A DNA stretch of 44,147 nt from Candolleomyces eurysporus (GCA_027579435.1 JANBPK010001525.1:1-44147), one strand, 5' to 3'; counted from the first letter of the stretch, positions 10,885 through 21,985 are shown. Notes: generated from the letters alone by a model not told the origin. Made by a program: numbers and translations.

Positions 10885-11610
10885 TATGGCGTGTATATTG
10901 GGGAAAAAGTCATTTTCAGTACATGTTTGATAAAAACGTGAGATTTGAGTACACGCTGTTCAAACTCACAGAAAAGTGGTACATGTTTTTCGGGCACATG
11001 TTTGCGTTGGTACATCTTGCGGAGTTGTTCCATATGGGATGGCCAGCTAATGGGATGCTCGGCAAGTCGGCAAATCTTGCCGCTATCCCCTCGAGTCTAT
11101 CTTCCACTCCCATCCGACCTCTGTACTGCAAGGAACTGTAGTTAGTCAGAGTTCCATCATTCAGGAATGAGGATGTCTCTCCCTTGGCTGCTAGTAGTTG
11201 TACACTGCCAGCGGTAGCTTGCCATGGTATTGGAAGCCAGGAAAACAGTCCAACCCTTCTGACTGAGATGGTACCTTCCACAGAGGTCAGGGGAACCATT
11301 TCCTACAAACAGTGGTTATATTTGCTACATATTTGGCTACTCAATGAGCGCCAAGAAGCTATTTTCGGACAATAAATAAGACCATAAGGCGTACGCGTAA
11401 AGTCTACGGCGGGTTGAACATGGAATGCCGAAGCTCCGAATCTGATATTGCCGACCCTTGCCGATTTCCGGCCTGGAGTAATTCTAAGAAATTAGCGGAA
11501 AATTGAATATTCGGAGAACATGTATCAAAATCAAACATGTCCCAAGGGGTGAACATGTACGCAAATCGGGTTAAAAACAGCCTGACTTTTTCCCCAGTAT
11601 GTACGCCATA
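10885..11610. mobile_element. Non-autonomous TIR DNA transposon, 726 bp
   Basis: The two ends form an inverted repeat: the left end begins TATGGCGTGTATATTGGGGA and the inverted right end begins TATGGCGTACATACTGGGGA; both continue AAAAGTCA, giving 25 matches over 28 positions. The six bases GAAGGG occur directly on both sides (10879-10884 and 11611-11616), as a target-site duplication would. Six ACATGT motifs sit just inside the ends: 10921, 10981 and 10996 on the left; 11518, 11535 and 11553 on the right. They point inward with extended form ACATGTT, like subterminal transposase-binding repeats. No transposase motif is seen in the internal frames. The superfamily is not assigned. Confidence 0.65.
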
Positions 11611-11734
11611 GAAGGGTTTCCAGACGAGACTGAGCCTGTCGCAACGAGTTAGAATAGAGGCTTGTCTGCGCCGGGTACGACAGTGGCGTAAAAACTGAAG
11701 AGACTGGAGCTGGCGAGCAGAGCCCAGTGCGGTG

Positions 11735-11825
11735 GACGTCTTGGAGTCGCATTGGCGGAGAGTAAGAATACTGATATGCTAGTGCGAGCCTGTCTACCCA
11801 TATGCTCACCCGACCTTTTTTCAGG
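11735..11825 (+). pseudogene. DUF6533 gene fragment
   Basis: The segment GGAGTCGCATTGGCGGAGAG with its downstream intron (ATGCTAGTGCGAGCCTGTC, ending near CCCGACC) matches exon 7 and intron 7 of the DUF6533 copies (for example 7553-7620 and 21110-21185). Nothing else of the gene is recognisable on either side, so it is an isolated fragment left by deletion. Confidence 0.6.
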
Positions 11826-11859
11826 TTCACGAAACAAGAAGCCTTGTCAAGTCGGGTGC

Positions 11860-12600
11860 GATCTAAGAGTCTTGAAGCTGAAGCTCATTGATCCTGAAAT
11901 GTGAGATCATCATCCACCCCCTGCTTCGGGCCGCAGACTAGCCAACAACATTCCCAGCCAAATGCCATCAAATAGACCGACCCATGGTTAGCTGGTGGTA
12001 GAGAGGCTCCAAAGGACAAGTTACAATCGTTCCTATGCGTTTCTTCCGGGAAAGGGTCATTCGGGCCGAGATGAGGATGTGAAAATCGTGTTGGGGAACG
12101 GGGATTGCTACATATTCATGTAGTATGAATGTAAGATGAAACTATGCAAACTAGGAAGAATTTTGTTGCCTCTTCTTTGTCATTCCATTACAAAAGCGTG
12201 GAAAATGCCCCTCCCAATCGTCGAGGATCTCCACATCTAAAATCTAGATGTTGGGTATGTCGAGAAAAGTGTGTATGGTATGTGGTGAACCAGGACCGTC
12301 ACGGCGCCTGAGAGAAAGGGAGAGCTAAAAATCTTTGCCGCCGGTACTTATAAGCTCCGAAGCCCATCGACGGAAATGCAAGCCCGAGCGACTTGAGATT
12401 CGACATTCAAGAGTTCTCGACGAATTCAAGAGAGTATAGCATTCGTGTGGGGAATGGATACAAGGCCCTTCAAGCGATGGGAGACACTGCCCAGCCGCGG
12501 GTACTTGATCCCAGGAATAAAGCACGCGCAGGTACAGTAAGGATTTTTTCCCAATGGCTGTCGCTCGTTGCTGCTGTTAGATAGTTTATTAAGGAATGGA
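11860..12600 (-). pseudogene. F-box/LRR protein remnant (copy 2)
   Basis: This interval aligns with 15795-16240 and 22060-22600, the F-box remnants that follow DUF6533 copies B and C: shared are ATGAGGATGTGAAA, GGGGATTGCTACATATTCAT, and the CCCCTCCCAATCGTCGAGGA block, in the same order. On the minus strand these correspond to the C-terminal LRR-like part of the F-box proteins. The frame is broken in several places and the F-box itself is absent. It lacks a complete DUF6533 neighbour, having only the fragment at 11735-11825. Confidence 0.55.
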
Positions 12601-13020
12601 ATATAATCTCTTTTATGAGTATATCGACCAATTGCGTTTCCGCTCACACGGATTGTAACTGCTCTGAGGCAGAGGATAGATGCAAATGCAGAAACGCATT
12701 GTTCAACTTTCGAAGCTATGGTCGGACGTAATGACTAAGCTTTTATAAGCGCCACTAGACATCGGGAGAGATGAACGGATTCGAGATCATCTCTTTCATC
12801 TCGCCCAGCACCTTCGAAGATGGATCCGAAACGACACTGAATCGTTCGTCTCTCAGAGCTGTGCGACAATGTGATGATCGAACCTTCGTTCGGGCACTAG
12901 GAGATGTTTGAACAGCTTAGCCTTTCATGATCAACGGAAAGAAATGATCGGGAAGGCTGGGGCCTGCGCCCAACGTCTTCTTTGGATCGGCTCCATCAGA
13001 GAAGGCACTCGGGGGACATG
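12601..13020. other. Intergenic, no gene recognised
   Basis: No coherent frame or recognised motif was seen between the F-box remnant and the start of duplicated block B. Confidence 0.4.
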
Positions 13021-13022
13021 GA

Positions 13023-13345
13023 GGTACTGTAAGGTATTGAGATGGACAACCAGGTGTTGTGCATGTTTCTGTCTTGTCTGTGGCCTGGCTCAATGAGCAA
13101 GGTATTATGAGATATCCATGCCAGGCTTTCGCTTATTCCGAGACTGAAAAATCTGTCTCCCAGCAGGAAGCAGCCACATCGGGTGAGGCCATCAGCGTGC
13201 CCGTCTCTTTCTTTTCGGGAGTAGCTTAACGGTGGAATGTACTCGGAACCCCAGCTCTCGCAATCAACAGTCCATTTCGGGGTACCATTGATTCTGGTTC
13301 CAGGGGCTGAGATCGCTGGGTCTGCGGATGCCCTAGCTGGTAGAA
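13023..13345. repeat. Duplicated block B, first part
   Basis: Closely resembles 17503-17795: both contain AAGGTATTGAGATGGACA, TCTGTCTTGTCTGTG, CTCTTTCTTTTCGG and CCAGCTCTCGCAATCAA in the same order and spacing. No gene is recognised inside it. It marks the left edge of a segment of about 4 kb duplicated at 17.5-22.9 kb. Confidence 0.65.
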
Positions 13346-13374
13346 TAATGTGCTCCGATGGTGTCGGTGCCTAG

Positions 13375-13760
13375 TGAAGATGCTAAATTTTGTCTTTGGG
13401 GCGGAAGATGTCCATAAAGGAACGGCGCCGAAGGACTCTAAATAAAGTTACCTGAGTTACTAGCTTTCCCTAACTTTCCGCCTGTGGATTATGGTCTCTA
13501 ACGTGAATACAATTGGTCGTTTCCCACGCAACTAGCCAAGTGGGTGTGTCGCCGGTGTCGGTGTAGTGTATCACTAACACCGCCTCGTAGAAGGCATGCA
13601 TCGACCCTTGTTTCTTTGAGGAACTGAAGAAGATAACTGCCTCCGTTGATCTTCCCATTTCCGTCGGTGTTATCGCTCACACGCTCAAATTTCATTCGAA
13701 TATGCAGTGTAGCTACTCAGAGGCGGCCAGCTTGAGCATTACGGGAGAACGTCGAAGGAG
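13375..13760. repeat. Duplicated block B, second part
   Basis: Resembles 19985-20190: both contain a GATGCTAAA start, a GAACTGAAGAAGAT segment and TTCATTCGAATATGC-type sequence ahead of the DUF6533 gene. In block B it follows the first part after only about 30 bp. The minus strand stays open across 13470-13695 in two frames, but I do not recognise a protein. Confidence 0.55.
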
Positions 13761-14011
13761 AACGTGATGGATCGCTGCCTCGAGCTCACAGCCTCCTTAC
13801 GCGATTGAGGTAAGTATGCCTATTTGTATACCCTACAGCTCGATCGAGCTCTATCGATGAGGATATATAGCTGCTGTTATATTAGTTGGGATACCTTCCT
13901 TTCGCACCGCCCACTCGCTAATTTACCGGCATATAACTCCACTCGTATTGTGATTGAGCGGCCAATATCGTCTCCTCTCCGACAGTCACAGCTCGGGAAG
14001 CTCTACTCAGA

Positions 14012-15692
14012 ATGATGGATANTGCCCCCACTGCTGGTGGAGGCAGCTTGGGGTAAAGTTCTCTCAAGGGTGAGGCTTCATTCATTTATCATCAATCCGA
14101 GAATTCTGGGTTAAACCGATTCCAAACTCCGGCTCAGCACGCACTAAGTAAGGACTCGGTACAGCGCTGAGCCGTGAACTGTACTGACTACACCGTCACC
14201 GTAACGCACTTTCAAAGACATTGCTTTGACTGCTGCTGTAAGCGTTCCTCTCGCGTGTATAAGAGTTTCGAGGCTAAATGAGAGCATTTTGTGCAGGCCG
14301 CGGACTGGCTCCACTCGCTCCCATTTGAGATTGAAGTAATTTGGACTGCAAAGTGGAACCTTGTGAAGATCTTGTACATCCTCAACAGGTATTTCTTGGT
14401 CGATATGTCACTCTATTATGTCTGTGAGTCAAAAGAGAGGTCATTATTTGACTAGGCTCATATCTTGTTTACACTAGATCTCGAGCTTGCAAACGTTGAG
14501 GTGGGTGCCTGCTTGTGTTTAATCAGTCACAGAACTCACAAGTCTAACTCAACGGCTTGATTCCCAGACATGTAAAATGTCGTTTATCGTCTCTTCAGGT
14601 GAGTGCATCTATGCATTCTCGCTCATCTCAAAGGCTGACGCAAAGCATCCAAGTTACCGGGCTCATAGGAGTCGTATTGGCGGAGAGTAAGTCACATTGA
14701 TACTAGTACGCGTCTGTCCACCGATGCTCACCCTACCCCGACACTGACTCTATCAGTGGTCATCTTCTTGCGCCTGTACGCCCTATCAGGCCAGAACCCT
14801 ATCTACCGCATCTGGCTGCTCCTCCAATTTCTCGCAGTTCAAGTGACTGCATCTTGTCTCGCAGGANTTTTTTGTCGAGTCGGTGAAATGTATGTCAGCT
14901 AGTGCCTAATTCACGCCAGACCATGATCGAGATGACGTGTAGACGTGCCATCTCCATTACCTGAATACGTCGCCTGCCTACCAATCTCTGGCAAAATCAA
15001 TCTCGCCACAGCATTCTTCGGTCTGCTTATGACTAACGAGACCAGTGAGTGCATCGTCGTCGTGCTTCTCCCCGTGAAGTCCGAGCCTCACTGAGTGTTT
15101 CCAACGGTGAAGTTGTCCTCTTAGCGATGGTGCATCTTGGGCTCAAGAAGCATCGAAGGACACGTGGTCCTCTCATTACTACTTTTTACAGAGATGGCAT
15201 CGTATGTTTCTTGGCTCTCGCAGGTGTGTGTAGTCGCTTTGAGGTTGCATTCCTACTTAGCATATGATCATTGTAGCATCTTCCATTGTCAACATCGTGC
15301 TCTTGCTCTCTCTCCCGGTACGTGATGTTCGATTCCTACCAAGAAGGACCGTACGTCTCATCCAGCGCTCATAGCCGTCAGCGAATACGCTGTTTGCAAT
15401 GTACGTAACTGATACCAAGTGATCAAAAATCATCTTGTTGTTCATCGTTGATCGTCCCTTGAACCAGCCCTCAACGTGTCATTCACTCAACTTTAGCGAG
15501 TCGGATGATCATCCATCTGCGCGAACAGTCGTACCAACAAGAGAACGGACACAAGTTTCAGGATCGATTCTACCCGAGCATCCTTGGCCCAATGCCTCTG
15601 TCATTCCGAGCCCACAACAGCAGTACATGGGAACACAACAGCGACTTTCCCGGATATGCGCGATATGATGTAGTAGACGTCTTGACGGAATA
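14012..15692 (+). pseudogene. DUF6533 membrane protein gene (copy B, probably broken)
   Basis: All main exons of copy A can be followed: the N-terminal exon (14012-14071, with an N at 14022 that leaves the frame ambiguous), the DUF6533 exon (from 14297, AADWLHSLPFEIEVIWTAKW), RLYALSGQN, the PSPLPEYVACLPISG loop, GLKKHRRTRGPLI, and SRMIIHLREQSYQQENGHKF before the C-terminal tail. Two points argue against an intact product. At the acceptor near 14630 (AAAG then GCTGACG) one base is missing compared with copy A (CAG then GGCCGAC), putting the join out of frame. The N residues at 14022 and 14867 hide the true homopolymer lengths. It could still be functional if these are sequence errors. A decayed F-box gene follows on the opposite strand. 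Confidence 0.6.
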
Positions 15693-15794
15693 GCAGCACT
15701 ACATGTACATACGTGACCATATGATACCAGCGTATGGCGATTGAACCTGTTATTAGGCTACTTTGGTGACGAAACTCCACTGCTCACGTCACAA

Positions 15795-16840
15795 TCGAAG
15801 AGGTTGAAGCTAGGGGCAATTGATCATGCAATGCGAGATCATTATCCATTCATGCTTCAGACTACCCAACACCATTTTTCAAACCAGATACTCCTTCAAA
15901 TGAATCTACCCATCGTTAGCTGTCGGTGGAGAGGTTCCAAAGTAACTTACGATCTTTCGAATGCGTTTCCCAAGGACCATTCCGGCTGAGATGAGGATGT
16001 GAAAGTCGGGTTTCAGAACGGGGATTGCCACATATTCATGTAGTGTCATGAACGTAGGATGAGAGTGTGTAGACTGGGAAGAATTCGGTTGGCCCCTCTT
16101 TGTCAACCCATTGCAGTAGCGTAAAAACCCCTCCTAATCTTCGAGAACCTCAGCATCTAAAACCCAGATGTGTAATACGCATTCGAATTTTTGCCGCAGT
16201 TGGTTGCGAGCTCGGGCCGGAGCAACTTAGATTTCAATAATTCTCGAGGAATTCAAAGGATTGTAGAGTTCATGCGGGGAATGGGAGGCACTGCCCATCT
16301 GGTACTTAATCCCAGGGATAACGCACAGGCAGGCTTTCGTTCAGCTTGAAACACGGACACACCAGATTGGAGAAAACGGGAAGATGGGTGGATAGTGGCG
16401 CCCGTGGAAGACAAGTGGTCGAGTTGCTGCCACGGGAGGGTAACCTCAGCCAGGCTCTTCCCAGAGTCTGGATACGAATTCCAGCTCCTACGTAGGCCAG
16501 GCGCGGGTGGCTTACGAAGGCTTGAATGGATGCACTTTCCACCGGAAGCCGATTGGGAGAGGATACGATGAGTCGCTCCAAGCCAAGGAACATCTTGGGC
16601 TCTGAAGGAGTGAGGGAAGCCACTGAGTACGGTGGAGAGACAGTCTCGTCAACAGGGGGCACTCTAGCATTTTACCAACTTCCTGAGCTTCTCCATCCGA
16701 GTATATCACACTCCTGCGCTAGAGAAGCCTCTTGTAGGACGCGTATTTGTTCCCGAACATCTGCCGGCCCTTGACGCCTGACCCTGAACGAGGTCAGCCT
16801 ACTCGGTGGGGATGAAGAGCTTACCACTCATCCTACGCGT
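15795..16840 (-). pseudogene. F-box/LRR protein remnant with deleted F-box core (copy 3)
   Basis: Read leftwards from 16840, the N-terminal coiled part is visible (ADVREQIRVLQE, as in the intact copy's LADVREQIRRLQE). The sequence then jumps straight to the region after the F-box: LERLIVSSPNRLPVESASIQ then AFVSHPRLAYV (16306-16662), matching LERLIIWLQDDLPAEKVSIR and AFMNAPHLRYV of the intact gene at 35844-37408. Further on, IPVLKPDFHILISAGM and GKRIRKIVSYF (15906-16106) match the conserved C-terminal part. The conserved F-box segment itself (RIPDDILREIF type) is missing, and the frame is interrupted, so this is a pseudogene that lost the SKP1-binding part. Confidence 0.7.
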
Positions 16841-16844
16841 GAAT

Positions 16845-16975
16845 GGTCAACGGCTGATTGTGAGCCGGATGGAAAGGGGGTTAAATCCTGAACACTAGTT
16901 GGACACAGATCGAAGAATCGGTTTTAATGACTTCGGCCGAAAGACAAATTAAAGGACCATTCAGCTACATGATCC
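16845..16975. repeat. Duplicated segment downstream of F-box remnant (block B)
   Basis: Resembles 22728-22915; shared are GGTCAACGGCTGATTGTGAG-like sequence and CTTCGGCCGAAAGACAAATT followed by AAAGGAC. In block C the same sequence precedes an intact F-box gene. No gene is recognised in it. Confidence 0.6.
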
Positions 16976-16989
16976 ACTTCAAGAATTGT

Positions 16990-17373
16990 TTATTCTCGCT
17001 CTAAAGATTGAACTCGGGATCCTATTTCACACAATTCCACTTCGAGAGTATCTAGCTCTGGGTCCGGAAGGCGGACTCGTTCAGACTCTGTCACTACGTC
17101 CACATCTTCCAAGACCCACGTTCGTGTCAACCGCACTGTGGAGGTGTCGTTCCCGCGGTAAGTCAAGGGCGTAGCACCTTCATAGCCACCGATTAGGGTT
17201 GTCACGGAGTTGACCCAGTGCGTGAACGCCGAGCAGGAGAGGTCAGCAAGAGAGGGCTCTGGGGTGAGGAGAGTCGGCCAAAGGAAGAACTTGGAGAACA
17301 TCGCTGAGAATGCAGAAGCTCTTGACTCCACTCTCGTTTCGACTCTTGAGCGCTGAGCGTCCGGGTCAGCCAA
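16990..17373 (-). CDS. Hypothetical protein, 127 aa, unsupported
   Basis: A minus-strand frame from ATG at 17373 to 16990 encodes 127 aa starting MADPDAQRSRVETRVESRAS and rich in acidic residues at the C-terminus (VVTESERVRLPDPELDTLEV). I do not recognise a domain, and no splice pattern or homologue in the window supports it. It lies between duplicated blocks B and C and is not itself duplicated, so it may be a genuine small gene, a 3' exon, or chance. Confidence 0.25.
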   Translation of the reverse strand: MADPDAQRSRVETRVESRASAFSAMFSKFFLWPTLLTPEPSLADLSCSAFTHWVNSVTTLIGGYEGATPLTYRGNDTSTVRLTRTWVLEDVDVVTESERVRLPDPELDTLEVELCEIGSRVQSLERE

Positions 17374-17502
17374 TCAATGAGCATTCCATCCCCGAGAAGT
17401 GGTGATCCGTTCGACAGACACTCGAGAGCGGTTTCATTCATCAGACCCAGTGGCTGATTCTGGCTACGTTCGCAGGTTGCAAGATCTTGGGCGATGGGTA
17501 AG

Positions 17503-17795
17503 ATACTATAAGGTATTGAGATGGACAGCTAGGTACTGTACATTATTCTGTCTTGTCTGTGACCTAGCCCAAAGAGCAAGGTATTATAAGGTATTTATGC
17601 CAAACTTTCGGTGATGCCGAGATGACAAATCTAACTTACAGCAGGAAAGCAGCCACAATAGGGTAAGGCCATCAACGCGCCCATCTCTTTCTTTTCGGAA
17701 CTCCAGCTCTCGCAATCAAGAGTCCATCTCGGGAAACCGTTGATTCTGGTTCCAAATGCTGAGATCGCTGGGCCTCTGCGGATACCCTAGCTGCT
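17503..17795. repeat. Duplicated block C, first part
   Basis: Second copy of 13023-13345. In block C the next part of the duplicated unit (19985 onward) is separated from it by about 2.2 kb that contains the BTB gene at 18071-19297; in block B the two parts are almost adjacent. Confidence 0.65.
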
Positions 17796-18070
17796 GCGCA
17801 ATAATTGCAGCGCCCATTCGAAAAGAGTCGCTTCTACGTACACTCGACGAGCAATGTCAAAAATGCGGAAGGGATCACGAAGATCTGCTACAGAGTCTAT
17901 GCTCGATATCGTGTCGGCAGAGTAGGTGTAGAAACCAGCTATTCCTTGTTTGCAAATGTTTAGAAGCCTTCTGCCTCGTTACAGCGTGTTGACATCCGAT
18001 CTACTCACTATCGATGGATAGGACGATCAAACGTCGGTCCATCTCCTTTCTTTTCTACCTTCACCCAACC

Positions 18071-19297
18071 ATGTCTACTGACAGTATTGCTGACGAAATA
18101 ACTCAAGGCACCCAGGTGCGGCAAGTTGAGTATGTGCTTTGCGATGGCACAGTATTCTTCAGGGTTAGTCTACCAGTGCTGTCGTAGAATAGTATCGCTT
18201 CTAACAGCCGCACAATCGGCACGCAGGTCGAACACACCATTTTCGAGGTTCCTCGATCAAGGTTCACGGAGCACTCAGAGGTCTTTACCGATATGTTTCA
18301 TATGCCCCAGGCTGAAGATGGCCAGGATATCGAAGGCCGGAGCACAGGGCGACCGATCGTTCTCGAGGGATATCGAGCAGCCGATTTTGCGGCGTTAATC
18401 AAAGTTCTATACCCTACGTAAGTCTCGGCCATAAGCTCGGCCTAAATGATTGTCGTTGAATAATTTAAATGATTTTATTAGCATCGATGATATGATTGAA
18501 GGTGCTTGGAAGCTTACAAAGGAAGACTGGGTTGGTGTACTCAACTTGTCGAAAAGATGGGGTATGAAGAAGGTACGTTATGCACTACCTCATGAATCCT
18601 TTGTTTGATGTCGAATAGTCGAATGTATGGGCTGGCGATTCAATGTTCACAGATCAGGAACCTTGCTATCGCTAAACTGTCGGATACGACCCTTAGCCCG
18701 ATGGAAAAGGTTGTCCTGGCCCGAGAGTACGAAGTCGCAAAATGGCTTCGAGAGGGGTTGAATGAAATCGTCTCTGAGTACCCCATTCGACCCCCAGCCG
18801 AGCTCAAATCGCAGCTCGGAGCGGACACTGCCTGTACTCTGATGTGGATTCAAAACCAAGCCCTTCCAGCACACCTCGGCACAGGCTTCATCCTTTCCCT
18901 TGGATTGCTTGGCTGTACATCCTGCCAACGCGCGATGTTCAGCAATGACAGAAACTGTGCCAGCTGCACTCAGACTATATCGGTCAACGATCGTCATGCT
19001 CTGTATTTTGCTCCCGGAGCATCCATTACGGGCATAGTTCGAACTCAGCATACTCTAGTTAGAGGACCTGCACCGACGGATTTCGTGATCAACCTACTAG
19101 ATCTGATGTGCAGGGGGTGTTCAAACTGCGCCTTCACCTCGGGGAACTATATCTGTCCCTCGTGTGCCCTCAGCACTGGCTACCAGCACTTTAGGCTTAT
19201 AACCTCTAACAGTACGATCGACATTGGCATTTCTTCCCAGAAAATACTGGAGGAATTTGGGGATGAAATTGCGAGATACGAATCATGGGACCAGTAG
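18071..19297 (+). CDS. BTB/POZ domain protein with Cys clusters (copy 2)
   Basis: Four exons: 18071-18163, 18227-18417, 18482-18572, 18653-19297 (1020 nt, 339 aa), all junctions in phase with introns of 63, 64 and 80 bp. The start MSTDSIADEITQGTQVRQVE leads into the BTB fold: VEHTIFEVPRSRFTEHSEVF then TDMFHMP and IVLEGYRAADFAALIKVLYP. LTKEDWVGVLNLSKRWGM and IRNLAIAKLSDTTLSPMEKV follow. The C-terminal half has CXXC pairs (CTSCQRA, CASCTQT, CRGCSNC, CPSC) that may bind zinc. The start of exon 4 at 18653 was chosen after TTCACAG because it gives the conserved IRNLAI reading. It is a clear paralogue of the gene at 1885-3041, with identical exon 3 length. BTB proteins usually act as interaction adaptors, often for Cullin-3; the partner here is unknown. 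Confidence 0.82.
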
Positions 19298-19980
19298 CTA
19301 TTTAACCTCTTCCGTTGTTTTGTACTTTGAACACAGCAGCTGAAGGAATAAAACTCCATACAGAAGTCGTAGGTTACGACCCTTCATCTGGATGAAGTCA
19401 TCCCTCAAACTTACCCAAGGTAACTTGGATGAGAGGTATCGGGCTAGGTCTGGCATCCAGACATATGAGCCACGAGCGTTAGTTAAGTACCAGATCTTAC
19501 TTGCAGTGTCTAATTCATCGCAGATTGATAAGAAAGGAAAAGGCAGAAAGGGCCGTGTAGCCGGTGGAGCCGTTTCAGCTAGTATTTGGATAAACCAAGG
19601 CGAGGCGGGAACGTTCCAGTTGATACTGGTTTACCTGGAGAGTCGGTTAAGTGCGGGCGATGTCCTGCAACGGAGGGGCCCCGAAAGGCTGAGAGATCGG
19701 AAACATGGATTATAAGAACGTCAAGAGTCAAGAACTACCGGGGAGGCAGCGAAGGCCATCGATCAGAAGTAAAGACGTGTGCGAGAAGCGCTCTTGTAGC
19801 TGCGAGCGCATGCGGAGGTATGTCGAAAGGAAACCGTAGACAGAGTGAATAAATAATACTATCTACATGCTAGCTATGCCAAATATTCAGAAAAATGATA
19901 GAAAGAACGGTGATACTCACAGCTCAGATGGCAAGCAGTGCCGGTCCCCTGAGTCAACGAGGGTGGTAGAATATGTGCCC
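19298..19980. other. Intergenic, no gene recognised
   Basis: Downstream of the BTB gene. Two overlapping open frames (about 19392-19852) are rich in charged and Gly residues but show no recognised domain. They are probably not genes. Confidence 0.4.
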
Positions 19981-19984
19981 CGAT

Positions 19985-20190
19985 GAATGATGCTAAAACT
20001 TGTCTCTGGGGTAGAAGATGGCCAAAAAAAAGAACCCATAGAACAGCGCCGAGGGACCCTGAATGAAGTTACCTCATATTTGGTTGAGGAACTGAAGAAG
20101 ATCACTGCCTCTGTTGATCACGGTCCAAATTCCATTCGAATATGCGGTGTAGCTACTCATAGAGAAGACTATCTTGAGCACTATGGGAGA
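19985..20190. repeat. Duplicated block C, second part
   Basis: Second copy of 13375-13760, shortened by about 180 bp relative to it. It leads directly into the upstream segment of DUF6533 copy C. Confidence 0.55.
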
Positions 20191-20453
20191 ACTTCGAAGG
20201 ACAGCGTGATGGACTACTGCCTCGAGTTCACAGCCTCCTTACGCGATTGAGGTATGGATGTTTGTACACCTTACAGCTCGATCGAGCTCTATCGATGACC
20301 GGGATATATAGCTGTGGTTGAATTAGTTGTGATCCCTTCCTTTCTAGATTGGCTAGGATATCTTCCTTTCGCACCGCCCACTAGTATTGTGATCGAGCGG
20401 CCAATATCGTCTCCTCCCCGACAGTCCCAGTTCAGGAAGCTCGACTCAGAACG

Positions 20454-21985
20454 ATGAATATGGCCAGACTGCTGGTGGAGGCAGCGTGGGGTAAAGTTCT
20501 CTCAAGGGTAAGAGGCCTCATTTACCTATTCTAATCCGAGAATTCTTGGTTTAACCGAGTCAAAACTCCGCTTCAGCACGCACTGAGTAAGGACTCGGTA
20601 CAGCGCTAAGTTGAGAATTGGACTGACTGCGCCGTCACTGCAACGTACTTTCAAAAAAGACATTGCTTTGACCGCTGCTGTATGCGTTCCTCTCGCTTGT
20701 ATCACAGTTTTGAGGCTAAACTAGAGGATCGTTTGCAGGCCGCGGACTGGCTCCAATCGCTCCCATTCGAGATTGAAGTAATTTGGACCGCAAAGTGGAA
20801 CCTTCTTAAGATCTTGTACATCCTCCACAGGTATTTCTTAGCCGATATGTTACTCTATTATGTCTGTGAGTCAACAGAAAGGTCCTCATTTGACTAGGCT
20901 CACATCTTGTTTGCACTAGACCTCGAGCTTGCAAACGTTGAGGTACTTGCCTGTTTATTTTTCGATCAGTCACGGAACTTACAAGTCTGACGCAACCGCT
21001 CAATTCCCAGACGTGTAGGATATCGTTTATAGTCTTTGGAGGCGAGCGATCCTATGCATTCTGACTCATCTCGAAGGCTGACGCAAACTAAACAAGTCAC
21101 CGCGCTCATTGGAGTCGCATCGGCGGAGAGTAAGTCGCGTTGACGTGCTAGTGTGAGTCTGTCCGCCCATATGCTCACTTGATCCCCTCTACCAGTGGTC
21201 ATTTTCCTGCGCCTGTACACCCTATCAGGACAGAGTCCTATCTACCGCATCTGGCTTCCCCTCCAATTTCTCTCAGTTCAAGTGACTTCATCTTGTCTCG
21301 CGGGGTTTTTTNCAAGTCGGTGATATTTATGTCAAGCTAGCGCCCAACTCACGCCAAAAACCTGATCGGGATGAAATGCTAGATACGCCATCCCCACTAC
21401 CTGAATATGTCGCCTGCCTGCCAATCTCCGGCGCAATCAATCTCGCTACAGCAGTCTTCGGTCTGCTTATGACTAACAAAACCAGTGAGTGCATCGTCGT
21501 CATGCTATTCCCCGTGAAGTCCGAGCCTCACTGAGTGTTCCCAACGGTGAAGTTGTCCTTTTAGCGATTGTGTACCTTGGGCTCAAGAGGCATCGAAGAA
21601 CACGTAGTCCGCTCATCACTAGTTTTTNACAGAGATGGCATTGTTTTTNCTTGGCTCTCACAGGTGCGTATAGTCGCTTTCAGGTTGCATTCTGACTGAG
21701 CATATGATCATTGTAGCATCTTCCATTGTCAATATCGTACTCTTGCTCTCTCTCTCCCGGTACGTGATGTCCAAATGATACAAAGAAGGACCGTACGTCT
21801 CATCCAGCGCTCACAGCCGTCAGCGAATTCGATGTTTGCAATGTACGTAACTAATCGAAAATCATCTCGTTGCTCATCGTTGTTTGCCCCCTGAAATCAG
21901 TCCCCAACGTGCTATTCACTCGGTTTTAGCGAGTCGGATGATCATCCACTTGCGCGAACAGTCGTATCACCAAGAGAATGGATAG
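20454..21985 (+). pseudogene. DUF6533 membrane protein gene (copy C, probably broken)
   Basis: The exon series of copy A is recognisable: MNMARLLVEAAWGKVLSR (20454-20507), AADWLQSLPFEIEVIWTAKW (from 20740), LYTLSGQS, the PSPLPEYVACLPISG loop, GLKRHRRTRSPLI and SRMIIHLREQSYHQENG. Several defects are seen. The donor near 21041 is GC instead of GT. The acceptor at 21074-21076 has the same one-base difference as copy B. Three N residues sit in T runs (21312, 21628, 21649), and a TCTC repeat unit is expanded near 21755. The C-terminus stops at 21985, about 50 residues earlier than copy A. It is most likely a pseudogene, although some frame problems could be sequencing errors. Confidence 0.6.

Noticed and set aside
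10916..11299. 127-codon minus-strand frame inside the TIR element
   Set aside because: No recognisable domain and no splice partners; probably chance.
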